DNA from: Novosphingobium sp. Rr 2-17
GTDB taxonomy: Bacteria > Pseudomonadota > Alphaproteobacteria > Sphingomonadales > Sphingomonadaceae
Assembly: GCF_000272475.1 (NCBI RefSeq)
Contig: NZ_AKFJ01000005.1
Coordinates: 105,838 to 169,837 of the forward strand
Direction: 5' to 3'
DNA: 64,000 bases
A program made the translations under genes and the position numbers. Below the pieces are notes generated by a model that did not search any database, was not told the origin of the DNA, and saw only the letters and a program-made list of their open reading frames with translations. Shown here piece by piece: positions 8,044 to 16,776 of this stretch (position 1 is the first letter of the stretch; each line of letters begins with the position of its first letter).

Positions 8044-9282
8044 ATTTCTGTAACACGCTTCGTTGGGGGCATTCTCACGGGTTTGCTCGTAAGCGCGCCG
8101 GTCGCTTGGGCCGACACGGCTCCGTCCTATGCCGAGCTGCTGAGCCGCTCGATCGAAAATGCGCCAGCGCTGCTGGAACAAGTCGCCAACGTGCGGGCAG
8201 CGCAAGGCGATGCACGCCAAGCCCGCGCCTGGCCCAATCCGAGCATTGGCGCCGACTTCGAGAACATCGGCGGCAGCTCGGTTAGCAACAGCCCCAGCAC
8301 GCCACAGACGACGTTCACGGTTACCCAGCCCCTCGACGTGTTTAAGCGCGGCCCTCGCATCGCCGCTGGCAACGCGGGCATCGTCGCGGCCCAGGCGCGC
8401 GGCGCGCAGGCAAAGGTCGAATATGCAGCGCAGCTTGCGCTAGCTTATGCCACCAGCGAAGCCATGCAGCAGCGGCTGCAACTGGCCGATGAGGACGTGG
8501 GGCGCGCTCGCGAGGATCTACGCGCCGCGAACGCGCTGGTCGATGCCGGCAAGGAAGCAAAGTTGCGCTCCGTGCAAGCGCAAGCCAGCGTGTCATCCGC
8601 AGTCGCATCGCGTGAGGCCGCTTTGTCCAACCTGGCAGAAGCGTTGGCCAACTTGTCGGCGTTGGCCGGCGTTCCAAGCCCCTACACTGGGGTTACGCCC
8701 TCGCTGCTGACGCCGGACGTGCAAGCGGCTCGCGTTATGGGTCCGAGCGACGGTACACCGCCTGCTGTTGCGGCGGCACAGGCGGAACGCGATGCCGTGG
8801 ATGCGCAAGTTCGCGTCGAGCGCAGCAAGGCAATCCCGGACATTGGTCTGAGCGGCGGGGTTCGTCGCTTTGGCGGTAGCGACGAGACGGGTTTCGTCGT
8901 GGGCGTGACATCCAGGATCCCGCTGTTCGATCGCAATGGGGGCGCCATCGCCGCGACCGAAGCACGCCGTGACGCGGCCGACCAGCGGCTGGCGGCGGCA
9001 CGGCTATCTTCCCAGGCAGCGCGCAACATCGCGCTCACGCAAATCACCTCGTCCCAAGCGCGCCTTAAGGCCACGACCGAGGGCGAGGCCGCGGCGCAGG
9101 AAGCCTATCGCCTTAGCCGCATCGGCTACGATTCCGGCAAGACGCCACTCATAGAAGTTCTCACCATACGCCGCGCCCTCCTCGATGCCCGCGCCCTGAC
9201 CATTGACGCTCGCCTTGCTCGTGTCAGCGCGCTTGTCGCGCTGGCCCGCGTCGATGGCCGCCTCGCCTTCGGAGACAACTGA
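8044..9282 (+). CDS. cnrC: CnrC-like outer-membrane factor (TolC family) of the metal efflux pump
   Basis: About 412-residue TolC-family outer-membrane channel of the tripartite Ni/Co pump, with two repeated outer-membrane-efflux halves (coiled-coil stretches such as residues 130-200 and 310-380). The start is odd. A proper signal peptide (SVTRFVGGILTGLLVSAPVAWA) is encoded, yet no ATG, GTG or TTG precedes it after the in-frame stop at 8014. A GGGGGAAG site at 8031-8038 points to ATT (8044) or GTC (8041). The only canonical choice, TTG at 8083, would remove most of the signal peptide. The end overlaps the ATG of cnrB. Confidence 0.9.
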   Translation: MSVTRFVGGILTGLLVSAPVAWADTAPSYAELLSRSIENAPALLEQVANVRAAQGDARQARAWPNPSIGADFENIGGSSVSNSPSTPQTTFTVTQPLDVFKRGPRIAAGNAGIVAAQARGAQAKVEYAAQLALAYATSEAMQQRLQLADEDVGRAREDLRAANALVDAGKEAKLRSVQAQASVSSAVASREAALSNLAEALANLSALAGVPSPYTGVTPSLLTPDVQAARVMGPSDGTPPAVAAAQAERDAVDAQVRVERSKAIPDIGLSGGVRRFGGSDETGFVVGVTSRIPLFDRNGGAIAATEARRDAADQRLAAARLSSQAARNIALTQITSSQARLKATTEGEAAAQEAYRLSRIGYDSGKTPLIEVLTIRRALLDARALTIDARLARVSALVALARVDGRLAFGDN

Positions 9283-10442
9283 TGGAAGATCGCCGCCAGC
9301 CCAGTTGGCCGATGCTTGGTGGTATTGCCGCCGTCGCCGCCATTGCCGCGTTCGGCATTGCCCGCTGGACCGCGCCCGACGCATCCGCTCCCGCACCGGT
9401 GGAGCAACCATCCGCTGCGTCTGGTCCTGTCCAGCTCAAGATCCCGCAAGCCTACCTGCAGACCGCCAACATCGTGGTCGAGAAGGTGGCCGCCGCCGGG
9501 ATGGGCACGGACATTCTTGCGCCGGCCACGATCGCGTCCACGCCGCAAGGTGAGGCCGTTGTAGTCGCCCGCGCTTCGGGTGCGATTACGCAAATCAACA
9601 AGCGGCTAGGCGACAGCGTCCGCGCCGGCGAGACGCTTGCGCTGGTCGACAGCCTCGACGCGGCTACCATCTCCGCTGACCGCAGTGTCGCTGCCGCCAA
9701 AGTCGATCTCGCGCGCCGTACCTACAACCGCGAGGCTGGCTTATTCAAGCAAGGCGTCAGCCCGCGCGAGGACATGGAGGCCGCGCAGTCGGCCTTGGCG
9801 GTGGCGCAGGCCGAAGCGAGCCGTGCATCGTCTGTGGCAAGCGCCGCCCGCGTCACTGGAAACGGGCGCTCGGTGTCGGTTGTCAGCCCGATCGCGGGCA
9901 AGATCACGGCGCAAACCGCAACTTTAGGCTCGTACGTCGATCCCCAGGCCGAACTGTTTCGCGTTGCCGCAAGCAACGCCGCACAAGTAGAAGCCTCCGT
10001 CAGTGCGGACGACGCGCGCCGCGTGTCGCCGGGTGACACGGCGACAATCGTCCTGGGATCGGGTGACACCCTCGCAGGCACCGTGCGCTCGGTCACGCCG
10101 ACCGTCAGCGGCGCGAGCCAAGCCGCAACCGTCGTTATCGTCCCTGCTGGCAACGGGCGACTGCTCGTCGGCCAAGGCGTGCAAGTCCGCATCCGCGCAA
10201 GCACGGGCGGCGGAAAGACGGGTATCTCGGTTCCGGAAGAAGCGGTCCAGAGCCTGAATGGCAAGGACGTGGTGTTCGTCCGCACCAAGGACGGGTTCCG
10301 CGCCCAGCCGGTGCTGGTAGGCAGCCGTAGCGGCGGCGTTGCCCAGATCCTTTCCGGTTTGCAGGCTGGTGCTTCCGTTGCGACCCGCAATGCCTTCCTG
10401 CTCAAAGCAGAGGCGACCAAGGGCTCCGAGGAAGAAGAATGA
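9282..10442 (+). CDS. cnrB: CnrB-like periplasmic adaptor (membrane fusion protein)
   Basis: 386-residue membrane-fusion protein linking the RND pump to the outer-membrane channel. One N-terminal membrane anchor (about residues 12-30) precedes a lipoyl/barrel-sandwich half (VVARASGAITQINKRLGDSV), a helical hairpin (about 120-190), the second lipoyl half (VVSPIAGKITAQTATLGSYV) and beta-barrel and membrane-proximal domains. It overlaps cnrC by one base and cnrA by four, so all three subunits are coupled. Confidence 0.93.
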   Translation: MEDRRQPSWPMLGGIAAVAAIAAFGIARWTAPDASAPAPVEQPSAASGPVQLKIPQAYLQTANIVVEKVAAAGMGTDILAPATIASTPQGEAVVVARASGAITQINKRLGDSVRAGETLALVDSLDAATISADRSVAAAKVDLARRTYNREAGLFKQGVSPREDMEAAQSALAVAQAEASRASSVASAARVTGNGRSVSVVSPIAGKITAQTATLGSYVDPQAELFRVAASNAAQVEASVSADDARRVSPGDTATIVLGSGDTLAGTVRSVTPTVSGASQAATVVIVPAGNGRLLVGQGVQVRIRASTGGGKTGISVPEEAVQSLNGKDVVFVRTKDGFRAQPVLVGSRSGGVAQILSGLQAGASVATRNAFLLKAEATKGSEEEE

Positions 10443-13400
10443 TCTCCCGCATCCTTGCCGGCTCGGTTCACGGTCGCTGGCTCGTCCTGTTCGTCACCGC
10501 TGTGATCGCGGCGATCGGTGCATGGCAGCTCACGGTGTTGCCGATCGATGTGACGCCCGACATCACCAACAAGCAAGTGCAGATCAACACGGTCGTCGAG
10601 ACCCTATCGCCGGTTGAAGTCGAAAAGCGCGTGACGTTTCCGATCGAGACGGCGTTGTCCGGCCTGAACGGGGTGGAGAGCACCCGATCGTTCTCCCGCA
10701 ACGGGTTCAGCCAGGTCACCGTCATCTTCAAGGAAAGCGCCGACCTTTACTTCATGCGCCAGCAAGTGCGCGAACGCCTCGATCAGGCCCGGCCCAGCAT
10801 GCCCGCGGGCGCAGATCCGCAGATGGGGCCGGTTTCGACCGGCCTTGGGGAAGTGTTCCACTACAGCGTGGAGTTCGCCAACCCCGAAGGCAAAGGCGCC
10901 AAGCGCATCGACGGCCAGCCCGGCTGGCAGACCGACGGCACCTTCCTCACCGATCAGGGTGAGCGCCTGTCAGGCAGGGTGTCACAGCTCGCATACCTCC
11001 GCACCGTCCAGGACTGGATCGTGAGACCGCAGTTGCGCACCGTCCCCGGTGTGGCCGACGTCGATTCGCTCGGCGGCTATGTGAAAGAGTACCTTGTCGA
11101 ACCCGATCCGGCGAAAACCGCTGCCTTTGGGATATCTTACGACGAGTTGGGCGACGCGCTGGAGAAAGCCAACATCTCGGTCGGTGCGAACTACATCCAG
11201 CGTTCCGGCGAGGCTTATCTGGTGCGCGCCGATGCCCGCATCCACTCGATCGAGGAGATATCGCACGCGGTCGTCGCCAATCGCGGCGGCGTGCCGATCA
11301 TGGTCGGCCAAATCGCCAAGGTCGAGATCGGCGGCGAGCTGCGGCGCGGTGCCGCCAGCCGCGATGGCTATGAAACGGTAATCGGCTCGGCGCTGATGCT
11401 GGTCGGCGCCAACAGCCGCACCGTCGCCAACGACGTGGGCGTCAAGCTGCAGGAGATTGCCAAAACCCTGCCGCCGGGCGTCAAGATCGTGCCCACGCTC
11501 GATCGTTCGCAGTTGGTGCTGGCAACGATTTCCACCGTCACCAAGAACCTTGCCGAGGGCGCGGTGTTGGTGATTGCCATCTTGTTCGTTCTGCTTGGCA
11601 ATTGGCGCGCGGCGCTGATCGCGACGCTGGTGATCCCGCTTTCGCTGCTGTTCAGCGCGATCGGCATGAACGGCCTCAACATTTCCGGCAATTTGATGAG
11701 CCTGGGCGCGCTCGACTTCGGCCTCATCATCGACGGCGCGGTCATCATCGTCGAGAACAGCTTGAGGCGCCTGGGCGAGCGACAAGCGCACGAAGGGCGC
11801 CTTCTCTCCCTTAAGGAGCGTCTGGAGGAAGTCATTACTTCGTCGAAGGAGATGGTCCGGCCTACCGTTTACGGCCAGATCGTGATCTTCCTCGTCTTCC
11901 TACCCTGCCTCACTTTTCAAGGTGTCGAGGGCAAGATGTTCTCGCCCATGGTCGTCACCCTGATGCTGGCCCTGGCTTCGGCCTTCGTGCTGTCGCTGAC
12001 GTTCGTGCCGGCTATGATCGCAGTGCTTATGACGGGTTCGATCGAGGATAAGGAAGTGCGTGTCATCAACGCAACCAAGCGCCGCTACGAACCTTGGCTC
12101 CGACGCACGGTAACGCGGCCCTGGCCGTTCATCGGCGCGGGCCTGGGTATTTTGCTGGCGGGCCTGATTACGTTCCTGTTCGTGGGCCGCGAATTCATGC
12201 CCACGCTCGATGAACAGAACCTCAACCTTTCGTCTGTCCGCATCCCTTCGACCACCATCGAGAAGTCGGTCGAAATGGACCTTCCAATCGAACGGGCGTT
12301 GCTCCAGCTACCAGAGGTAAAAACGGTCTACTCCAAGGCCGGTACTGCCAGTCTGGCAGCCGACCCGATGCCGCCGAATGCCTCGGACAACTACATCATT
12401 CTCAAGCCCAAAAGCGAATGGCCTGACGGTGTCACCACCAAGGAGCAAGTCGTCGAACGCATCCGCAAGAAGATGGATGCGATGGTCGGCAACGCCTACG
12501 ACGCCACCCAACCGATCGAGATGCGCTTCAACGAGCTGATTGGCGGCGTGCGCAGCGACGTAGCGGTCAAGCTCTATGGCGAGGATCTCGACGTCATGGC
12601 GCGCAACGCGAACGAGATTGCCGCGGTGCTCAAGAAAATTCCCGGCGCAACCGACGTCCGCGTTGCTCAGACCGGAGGTTTCCCCACGTTCGACATCGTC
12701 TTCGATCGTGCCGCTATCGCTCGTTATGGGCTGACGATGGAGCAAGTGGCGAATGCGGTATCGAACGCTTTGGCCGGTCGTACCGCAGGCCAGATCTTCG
12801 AAGGCGACAAGCGCTTCGACATCGTCGTTCGTCTTCCATCCGCCCAGCGCGACAACCTCGACCTGCTCGGCGCGCTGCCGATCACGCTGCCTTCGGGTTC
12901 GGGGCGCGCGGTGCAGTCGGTTCCGTTGCGCGAACTGGCCCAGTTCCGCTTTACCGAGGGACTGAACGAAGTGAGCCGAGACGACGGCAAGCGTCGGATC
13001 TACGTCGAGGCGAACGTCTCTGGCCGCGACCTGGGCGGTTTCGTGGACGATGCGCGCCAGCGGATTGGCGAGCAAGTAAAGCTCGCGCCGGGTGAATACA
13101 TCGAGTGGGGCGGCCAGTTCCAAAACCTGCAGGCCGCCACCAAGCGCTTGATGGTCATTGTGCCGATCTGCTTCATCCTGATCGCCGCCGCCCTTTACAT
13201 GGCTATCGGCAGCGTATCGCTGACGGCGACGGTGCTGACAGCCGTTCCCATGGCGCTGGCTGGAGGTGTCTTTGCCATCGCCTTGCGGGGGATACCCTTC
13301 TCGATCTCAGCGGCAGTCGGCTTCATTGCCGTGTCTGGCGTGGCGGTACTTAATGGTCTCGTCCTCATCTCGGCGATCCGCAAGCGTATGGCCGAGGGGG

Positions 13401-13675
13401 CGGACAGCGATACAGCAGTGATTGAGGGAGCGATGGAACGTCTGAGGCCGGTGCTGATGACCGCACTCGTCGCCAGCCTCGGCTTCCTACCCATGGCAAT
13501 AGCCACCGGCACTGGCTCTGAAGTTCAAAAGCCGCTCGCGACGGTGGTTGTTGGCGGGCTCCTCACTGCGACGGCGCTGACGTTGTTCGTATTGCCCGCG
13601 CTGTGTGGCTTTTTGCTGCGGCGGGAGGGTTCCAAGCGGGGCCGGGCTGACGACTTTACGACGGTCGAAGCGTGA
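10439..13675 (+). CDS. cnrA: CnrA/CzcA-like heavy-metal RND efflux transporter
   Basis: 1078-residue proton-driven inner-membrane RND transporter of the heavy-metal (HME) class that exports divalent cations, here most likely Ni and Co. The first helix is near residues 13-31, with a large periplasmic domain, a TM4 segment carrying DFGLIIDGAVIIVEN (the HME signature with the proton-relay acidic residues), a second periplasmic domain and a final helix bundle. Length is normal for CzcA/CnrA. The cnrYXH trio favours Ni/Co over Cd/Zn, though the substrate is inferred. Confidence 0.95.
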   Translation: MISRILAGSVHGRWLVLFVTAVIAAIGAWQLTVLPIDVTPDITNKQVQINTVVETLSPVEVEKRVTFPIETALSGLNGVESTRSFSRNGFSQVTVIFKESADLYFMRQQVRERLDQARPSMPAGADPQMGPVSTGLGEVFHYSVEFANPEGKGAKRIDGQPGWQTDGTFLTDQGERLSGRVSQLAYLRTVQDWIVRPQLRTVPGVADVDSLGGYVKEYLVEPDPAKTAAFGISYDELGDALEKANISVGANYIQRSGEAYLVRADARIHSIEEISHAVVANRGGVPIMVGQIAKVEIGGELRRGAASRDGYETVIGSALMLVGANSRTVANDVGVKLQEIAKTLPPGVKIVPTLDRSQLVLATISTVTKNLAEGAVLVIAILFVLLGNWRAALIATLVIPLSLLFSAIGMNGLNISGNLMSLGALDFGLIIDGAVIIVENSLRRLGERQAHEGRLLSLKERLEEVITSSKEMVRPTVYGQIVIFLVFLPCLTFQGVEGKMFSPMVVTLMLALASAFVLSLTFVPAMIAVLMTGSIEDKEVRVINATKRRYEPWLRRTVTRPWPFIGAGLGILLAGLITFLFVGREFMPTLDEQNLNLSSVRIPSTTIEKSVEMDLPIERALLQLPEVKTVYSKAGTASLAADPMPPNASDNYIILKPKSEWPDGVTTKEQVVERIRKKMDAMVGNAYDATQPIEMRFNELIGGVRSDVAVKLYGEDLDVMARNANEIAAVLKKIPGATDVRVAQTGGFPTFDIVFDRAAIARYGLTMEQVANAVSNALAGRTAGQIFEGDKRFDIVVRLPSAQRDNLDLLGALPITLPSGSGRAVQSVPLRELAQFRFTEGLNEVSRDDGKRRIYVEANVSGRDLGGFVDDARQRIGEQVKLAPGEYIEWGGQFQNLQAATKRLMVIVPICFILIAAALYMAIGSVSLTATVLTAVPMALAGGVFAIALRGIPFSISAAVGFIAVSGVAVLNGLVLISAIRKRMAEGADSDTAVIEGAMERLRPVLMTALVASLGFLPMAIATGTGSEVQKPLATVVVGGLLTATALTLFVLPALCGFLLRREGSKRGRADDFTTVEA

Positions 13676-13823
13676 AGTCGCTTATGCTGCGGATTCTGGA
13701 GCGGTCGCTATTTCGCACAAATCTGCCGTCAGTTCTTGGAAGTCCGATACAAAACACCGAAGCCACCTCATAGCCTCCTCTGCGTCAGATCGATGACATT
13801 CTGCCACGAGATGGAGACGACCC

Positions 13824-14564
13824 ATGCGCATTAAGCTTGCCCCCATCGTCTTAACCGCTGCCATTGGCATGGTCCTACCAACTGCGGCAGCCGATGCACA
13901 CGGCATCTGGTTCGAACAGCGCGCAAAGCAGCTCGTCATTGTATACGGCATCGGTGCCGACGATCTTGAGACAGTCAAACGCCTGCCAATGATGGAGAAC
14001 ATTAAGGCCTACGACGCCGACTACCAGCCCATCAGGGCTTCGGTTCGCGCCTTCGGCCCGGCGGTGGTTGTCGATACCGACGCACAGCTCACAGTCGCTG
14101 CAGCCGTACTACCTTACGGCATTTGGTCGCGGGTGGGCGACGGAGAATTCGAGAAGAAGACGCTGGCAGAGATGCCAAACGCCACCGTCTCGACGAAGAA
14201 CGTCAAGTATGCCGTCACTATCCAGGGTCAGCTAACCAAGCCACTCCCGGTGCTTCCCGACCAAATGCTACAGATCGTCCCGGTGGGGACAATTCCCCTG
14301 ACGCTGGGATCGCCGCTCAAATACCAGGTACTCTACAACGGCAAGCCGATTGCGGGCGTCCGCATGATCAACGACATGATCAACGATCCTGACGCGACGG
14401 AGCAGATGACCGGCGCCGACGGCACGCTCACGCTGCCGGTCCGCAATCAGGGCCTCAACGTCATCCGCGCGGTCTATGACGGCCCAAGCGACCAGCCCAA
14501 ACTTTACAAGCAGGTAGAACACACTGCCACGCTGTCGTTCGTGCTGCCCCACAAGCCCGAATGA
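13824..14564 (+). CDS. Secreted DUF4198-family protein (NikK-like nickel-associated)
   Basis: 246-residue exported protein. A clear signal peptide ends at AAADAHG, leaving a histidine near the mature N-terminus. DUF4198 proteins, sometimes called NikK when beside nickel transporters, are thought to bind or deliver nickel in the periplasm. The C-terminal half resembles a beta-sandwich (LGSPLKYQVLYNGKPIAGVR, GADGTLTLPV). It lies 148 bases downstream of cnrA and 34 bases before the next secreted protein, so it may have its own promoter. The role in Ni/Co handling is inferred from place and family. Confidence 0.75.
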   Translation: MRIKLAPIVLTAAIGMVLPTAAADAHGIWFEQRAKQLVIVYGIGADDLETVKRLPMMENIKAYDADYQPIRASVRAFGPAVVVDTDAQLTVAAAVLPYGIWSRVGDGEFEKKTLAEMPNATVSTKNVKYAVTIQGQLTKPLPVLPDQMLQIVPVGTIPLTLGSPLKYQVLYNGKPIAGVRMINDMINDPDATEQMTGADGTLTLPVRNQGLNVIRAVYDGPSDQPKLYKQVEHTATLSFVLPHKPE

Positions 14565-14598
14565 CGGGCCTCATCATCGCCCCAACAGAGTACCGCTC

Positions 14599-14979
14599 AT
14601 GAAGAAGACCCTCGCACTTCTGCTCGGCTTTGCCACCCTCGGCTGTCTCGCCACCACCGTCGACGCGCACGGCCTCACCAAGCCACAGCACGGCGGCGTC
14701 GTACAGATGAACGGCGAGACGCTGTTCGAACTGGTACGGGGTCCGACCGGCGTCTCGCTCTACGTGGTCGATGAGGACGAACCCGTCGCCGCATCGAACA
14801 TGACGGCAAAGCTAAGCGTCAGCGGCAAGGGGCAGAAGGTTGACGTGCCGCTGGCTCCCGGAAAAGGCAACCAGTTCTTTGCCAAGGGCCTAAAGCTCGC
14901 CCCTGGCAGCAACGTCGGCGTCCAGATCGTCGATAAGGCGAGTGGCGCGCGATACGGCACTACTTTCATCATCAAATGA
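14599..14979 (+). CDS. Small secreted protein of the nickel/cobalt locus (function unknown)
   Basis: 126-residue exported protein with a signal peptide ending near VDAHG, then HGLTKPQHGG, so two histidines lie in the first residues of the mature form. The remainder looks like a small all-beta domain (FELVRGPTGVSLYVVDEDEPV, LAPGKGNQFFAKGLKLAPG). I do not recognise a named family. Its setting between DUF4198 and HupE suggests a periplasmic metal-binding helper. It has its own ATG at 14599. Confidence 0.7.
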   Translation: MKKTLALLLGFATLGCLATTVDAHGLTKPQHGGVVQMNGETLFELVRGPTGVSLYVVDEDEPVAASNMTAKLSVSGKGQKVDVPLAPGKGNQFFAKGLKLAPGSNVGVQIVDKASGARYGTTFIIK

Positions 14980-15035
14980 TGATCTCCGGCCCGCGGAAAC
15001 CGCAGTCGCGGGCCGAACCTGCAAAGGGCTACGAC

Positions 15036-15755
15036 ATGACCGACCTTCGCTTCTCGCTACGACGGCCGCCCGCCATGCTTATCGCCCTCCTGGTATCACT
15101 CACGCTCTTCGCCAGCGACGCCATGGCGCACGGCGTAGCTGAAAGCGACAAGGCGTTCATCCAGGCCAACCCCGGCATCAATATCATTCCGTACTTCTAT
15201 CTCGGCGCCAAGCACATGGTCACGGGATATGACCATCTGCTATTCCTATTCGGGGTTATCTTCTTCCTTTATCGTCTCAAAGATATCTGGGCCTACGTTA
15301 CCCTGTTCGCGATCGGACATAGCACAACTCTGTTGGCAGGGGTGATGTTCAACATCCATGCTAATCCGTTCATCGTCGATGCCATCATCGGTCTCTCGGT
15401 GGTCTACAAAGCGCTCGACAACCTTGGCGCCTTCCCGACGCTGCTCGGCTTCCAACCAAACCAGAAGGCAGCGGTGCTGATCTTCGGTTTCTTCCACGGC
15501 TTTGGCCTGGCGACCAAGCTGCAGGATCTGATCGCGTCGCGCGATGGACTGTTCGCCAACCTCGTCAGCTTCAACCTCGGCGTGGAGGCCGGGCAAGTCA
15601 TGGCACTAAGTGTTATCCTGATCGCAATGACGCTCTGGCGCCGCAGCGCGAGTTTCAACCGTAGCGCGCTGATCGCCAACGCGATGCTGATGTGCACCGG
15701 CTTCATCCTCACCGGCTATCAGATCGCCGGCTTCTTGACGGAGCAGACTACATGA
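15036..15755 (+). CDS. HupE/UreJ-family nickel/cobalt permease
   Basis: 239-residue inner-membrane permease of the HupE/UreJ-2 type, a family that moves nickel or cobalt. It has a signal-like first helix ending at AMAHG and about six further helices. Conserved motifs are HMVTGYDHLLFLFGV, FAIGHSTTLLAG and FGFFHGFGLATKL, whose histidines line the metal path. I chose ATG 15036 because of the AAAGGG site just before it; an upstream in-frame ATG at 14976 gives an N-terminal extension without membrane character. Import beside an exporter suggests metal homeostasis or recovery rather than simple detoxification. Confidence 0.85.
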   Translation: MTDLRFSLRRPPAMLIALLVSLTLFASDAMAHGVAESDKAFIQANPGINIIPYFYLGAKHMVTGYDHLLFLFGVIFFLYRLKDIWAYVTLFAIGHSTTLLAGVMFNIHANPFIVDAIIGLSVVYKALDNLGAFPTLLGFQPNQKAAVLIFGFFHGFGLATKLQDLIASRDGLFANLVSFNLGVEAGQVMALSVILIAMTLWRRSASFNRSALIANAMLMCTGFILTGYQIAGFLTEQTT

Positions 15756-16387
15756 CGACTGGAACTTCCCCGGCCAGCAATCCCGGCACACCTTACCGAG
15801 CTTCGCCCGCCTCACTTGCGCGCGCCACTTTGGCAGCAGGCGTCGTCGCCGCAGCGATCCTCACGCTGTTCGTCCTTCCTGCGGAATGGGGCATCGATCC
15901 CACAGGCGTGGGCAAGGCGCTCGGTCTGACCCGCATGGCGGGCGGAGCCGAGGCCGACGAAACGGACAGCCCCGAAGTCGGAGCCGCCGCCGCCGCCGCC
16001 ACGACCGACCTCGCCTTGCCTGAGCAGAACAAGCTCAACATAGAAGCCCGCAAACCGCTTCGCAGCGACGACAAAACACTGACGCTACCACCGCATTCAG
16101 GCGTCGAGATCAAAGCACACATGGTCAAAGGCGACCACCTGATCTTCGCGTGGAACGCGACGGGTCCGATCCGCATGGACATGCACGGCGAGCCCAAGGG
16201 CGGCAAGGACGGGGAGTTCACCTCGTACTGGAAGCAGAAGGAGCTGCGCGAAGCCAAGGGTTCGTTCTCAGCGCCGTTCGAGGGCACGCACGGCTGGTAC
16301 TGGCGCAATGGCGGCGAGACCCCGGTGACGATCAAGCTCCACACCTCCGGCTTCTACCAAGATCTTTTCGAACCCTCAGCCGAGTAA
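15752..16387 (+). CDS. Membrane-anchored periplasmic protein of the Ni/Co locus
   Basis: 211-residue protein with one N-terminal transmembrane helix (about residues 25-45), a short alanine-rich acidic linker and a C-terminal periplasmic domain that contains HMVKGDHLIFAWNATG, MDMHGEP and GTHGWYWRNGG. Similar proteins are usually labelled 'transmembrane anchor protein' and occur next to heavy-metal pumps. The ATG overlaps the HupE stop (ATGA), so the two are coupled and probably act together. Mechanism unknown. Confidence 0.75.
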   Translation: MTTGTSPASNPGTPYRASPASLARATLAAGVVAAAILTLFVLPAEWGIDPTGVGKALGLTRMAGGAEADETDSPEVGAAAAAATTDLALPEQNKLNIEARKPLRSDDKTLTLPPHSGVEIKAHMVKGDHLIFAWNATGPIRMDMHGEPKGGKDGEFTSYWKQKELREAKGSFSAPFEGTHGWYWRNGGETPVTIKLHTSGFYQDLFEPSAE

Positions 16388-16445
16388 TCGAGCGTCGCGC
16401 TGAACACGCATCGGTCGTCGGTGGTGAGGTCGAACACCGTCTAAG

Positions 16446-16532
16446 CTACGCCCAGGGAAGTCGCCCTTCTTCCAGCTCGGCGATGATCCGGGCCGCGACC
16501 TCAGCGTAGAGGCTTTGACGTTGGCAAGTCAT
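16446..16532 (-). pseudogene. N-terminal stub of an ArdC-type antirestriction / ssDNA-binding protein
   Basis: A 28-codon frame beginning at ATG 16532 with a GGAAAGGA ribosome site reads MTCQRQSLYAEVAARII then AELEEGRLPWA and stops. The YAEVxxRIIAxLExGxxPW pattern is the start of ArdC (DUF1738) proteins carried by plasmids and integrative elements, normally about 300 residues. The rest of the gene is missing, so this is a deletion or insertion scar at the end of the metal-resistance block. Confidence 0.65.
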
Positions 16533-16776
16533 TGGTCCTTTCCACTCCTTCCTCAACCGCCATTGACCGGCGCCAGGGTGGCGGAGGCGGCAGGAGCGGA
16601 CCAACAGCCTCGACGCGGCGGGGCTATCGGGCAGCGATGCCCCCACCACCTTGACGCCGCAAGGCCCAACATCGCCGCGCACATGCGCGGGGCGGTATTA
16701 CCGGGCTACGACTATGTGAGACGATCAGACATCAGGAGAGATCTGCAATGTTCTGTGAAATCAGGAGCACCCGGCA
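16533..16776. other. Intergenic remainder beside the ArdC stub
   Basis: Together with 16388-16445 this forms a gap between the Ni/Co locus and the PepSY gene. Apart from the ArdC stub I see no coherent coding sequence, terminator or RNA. The likely history is loss of a mobile element. Confidence 0.5.
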
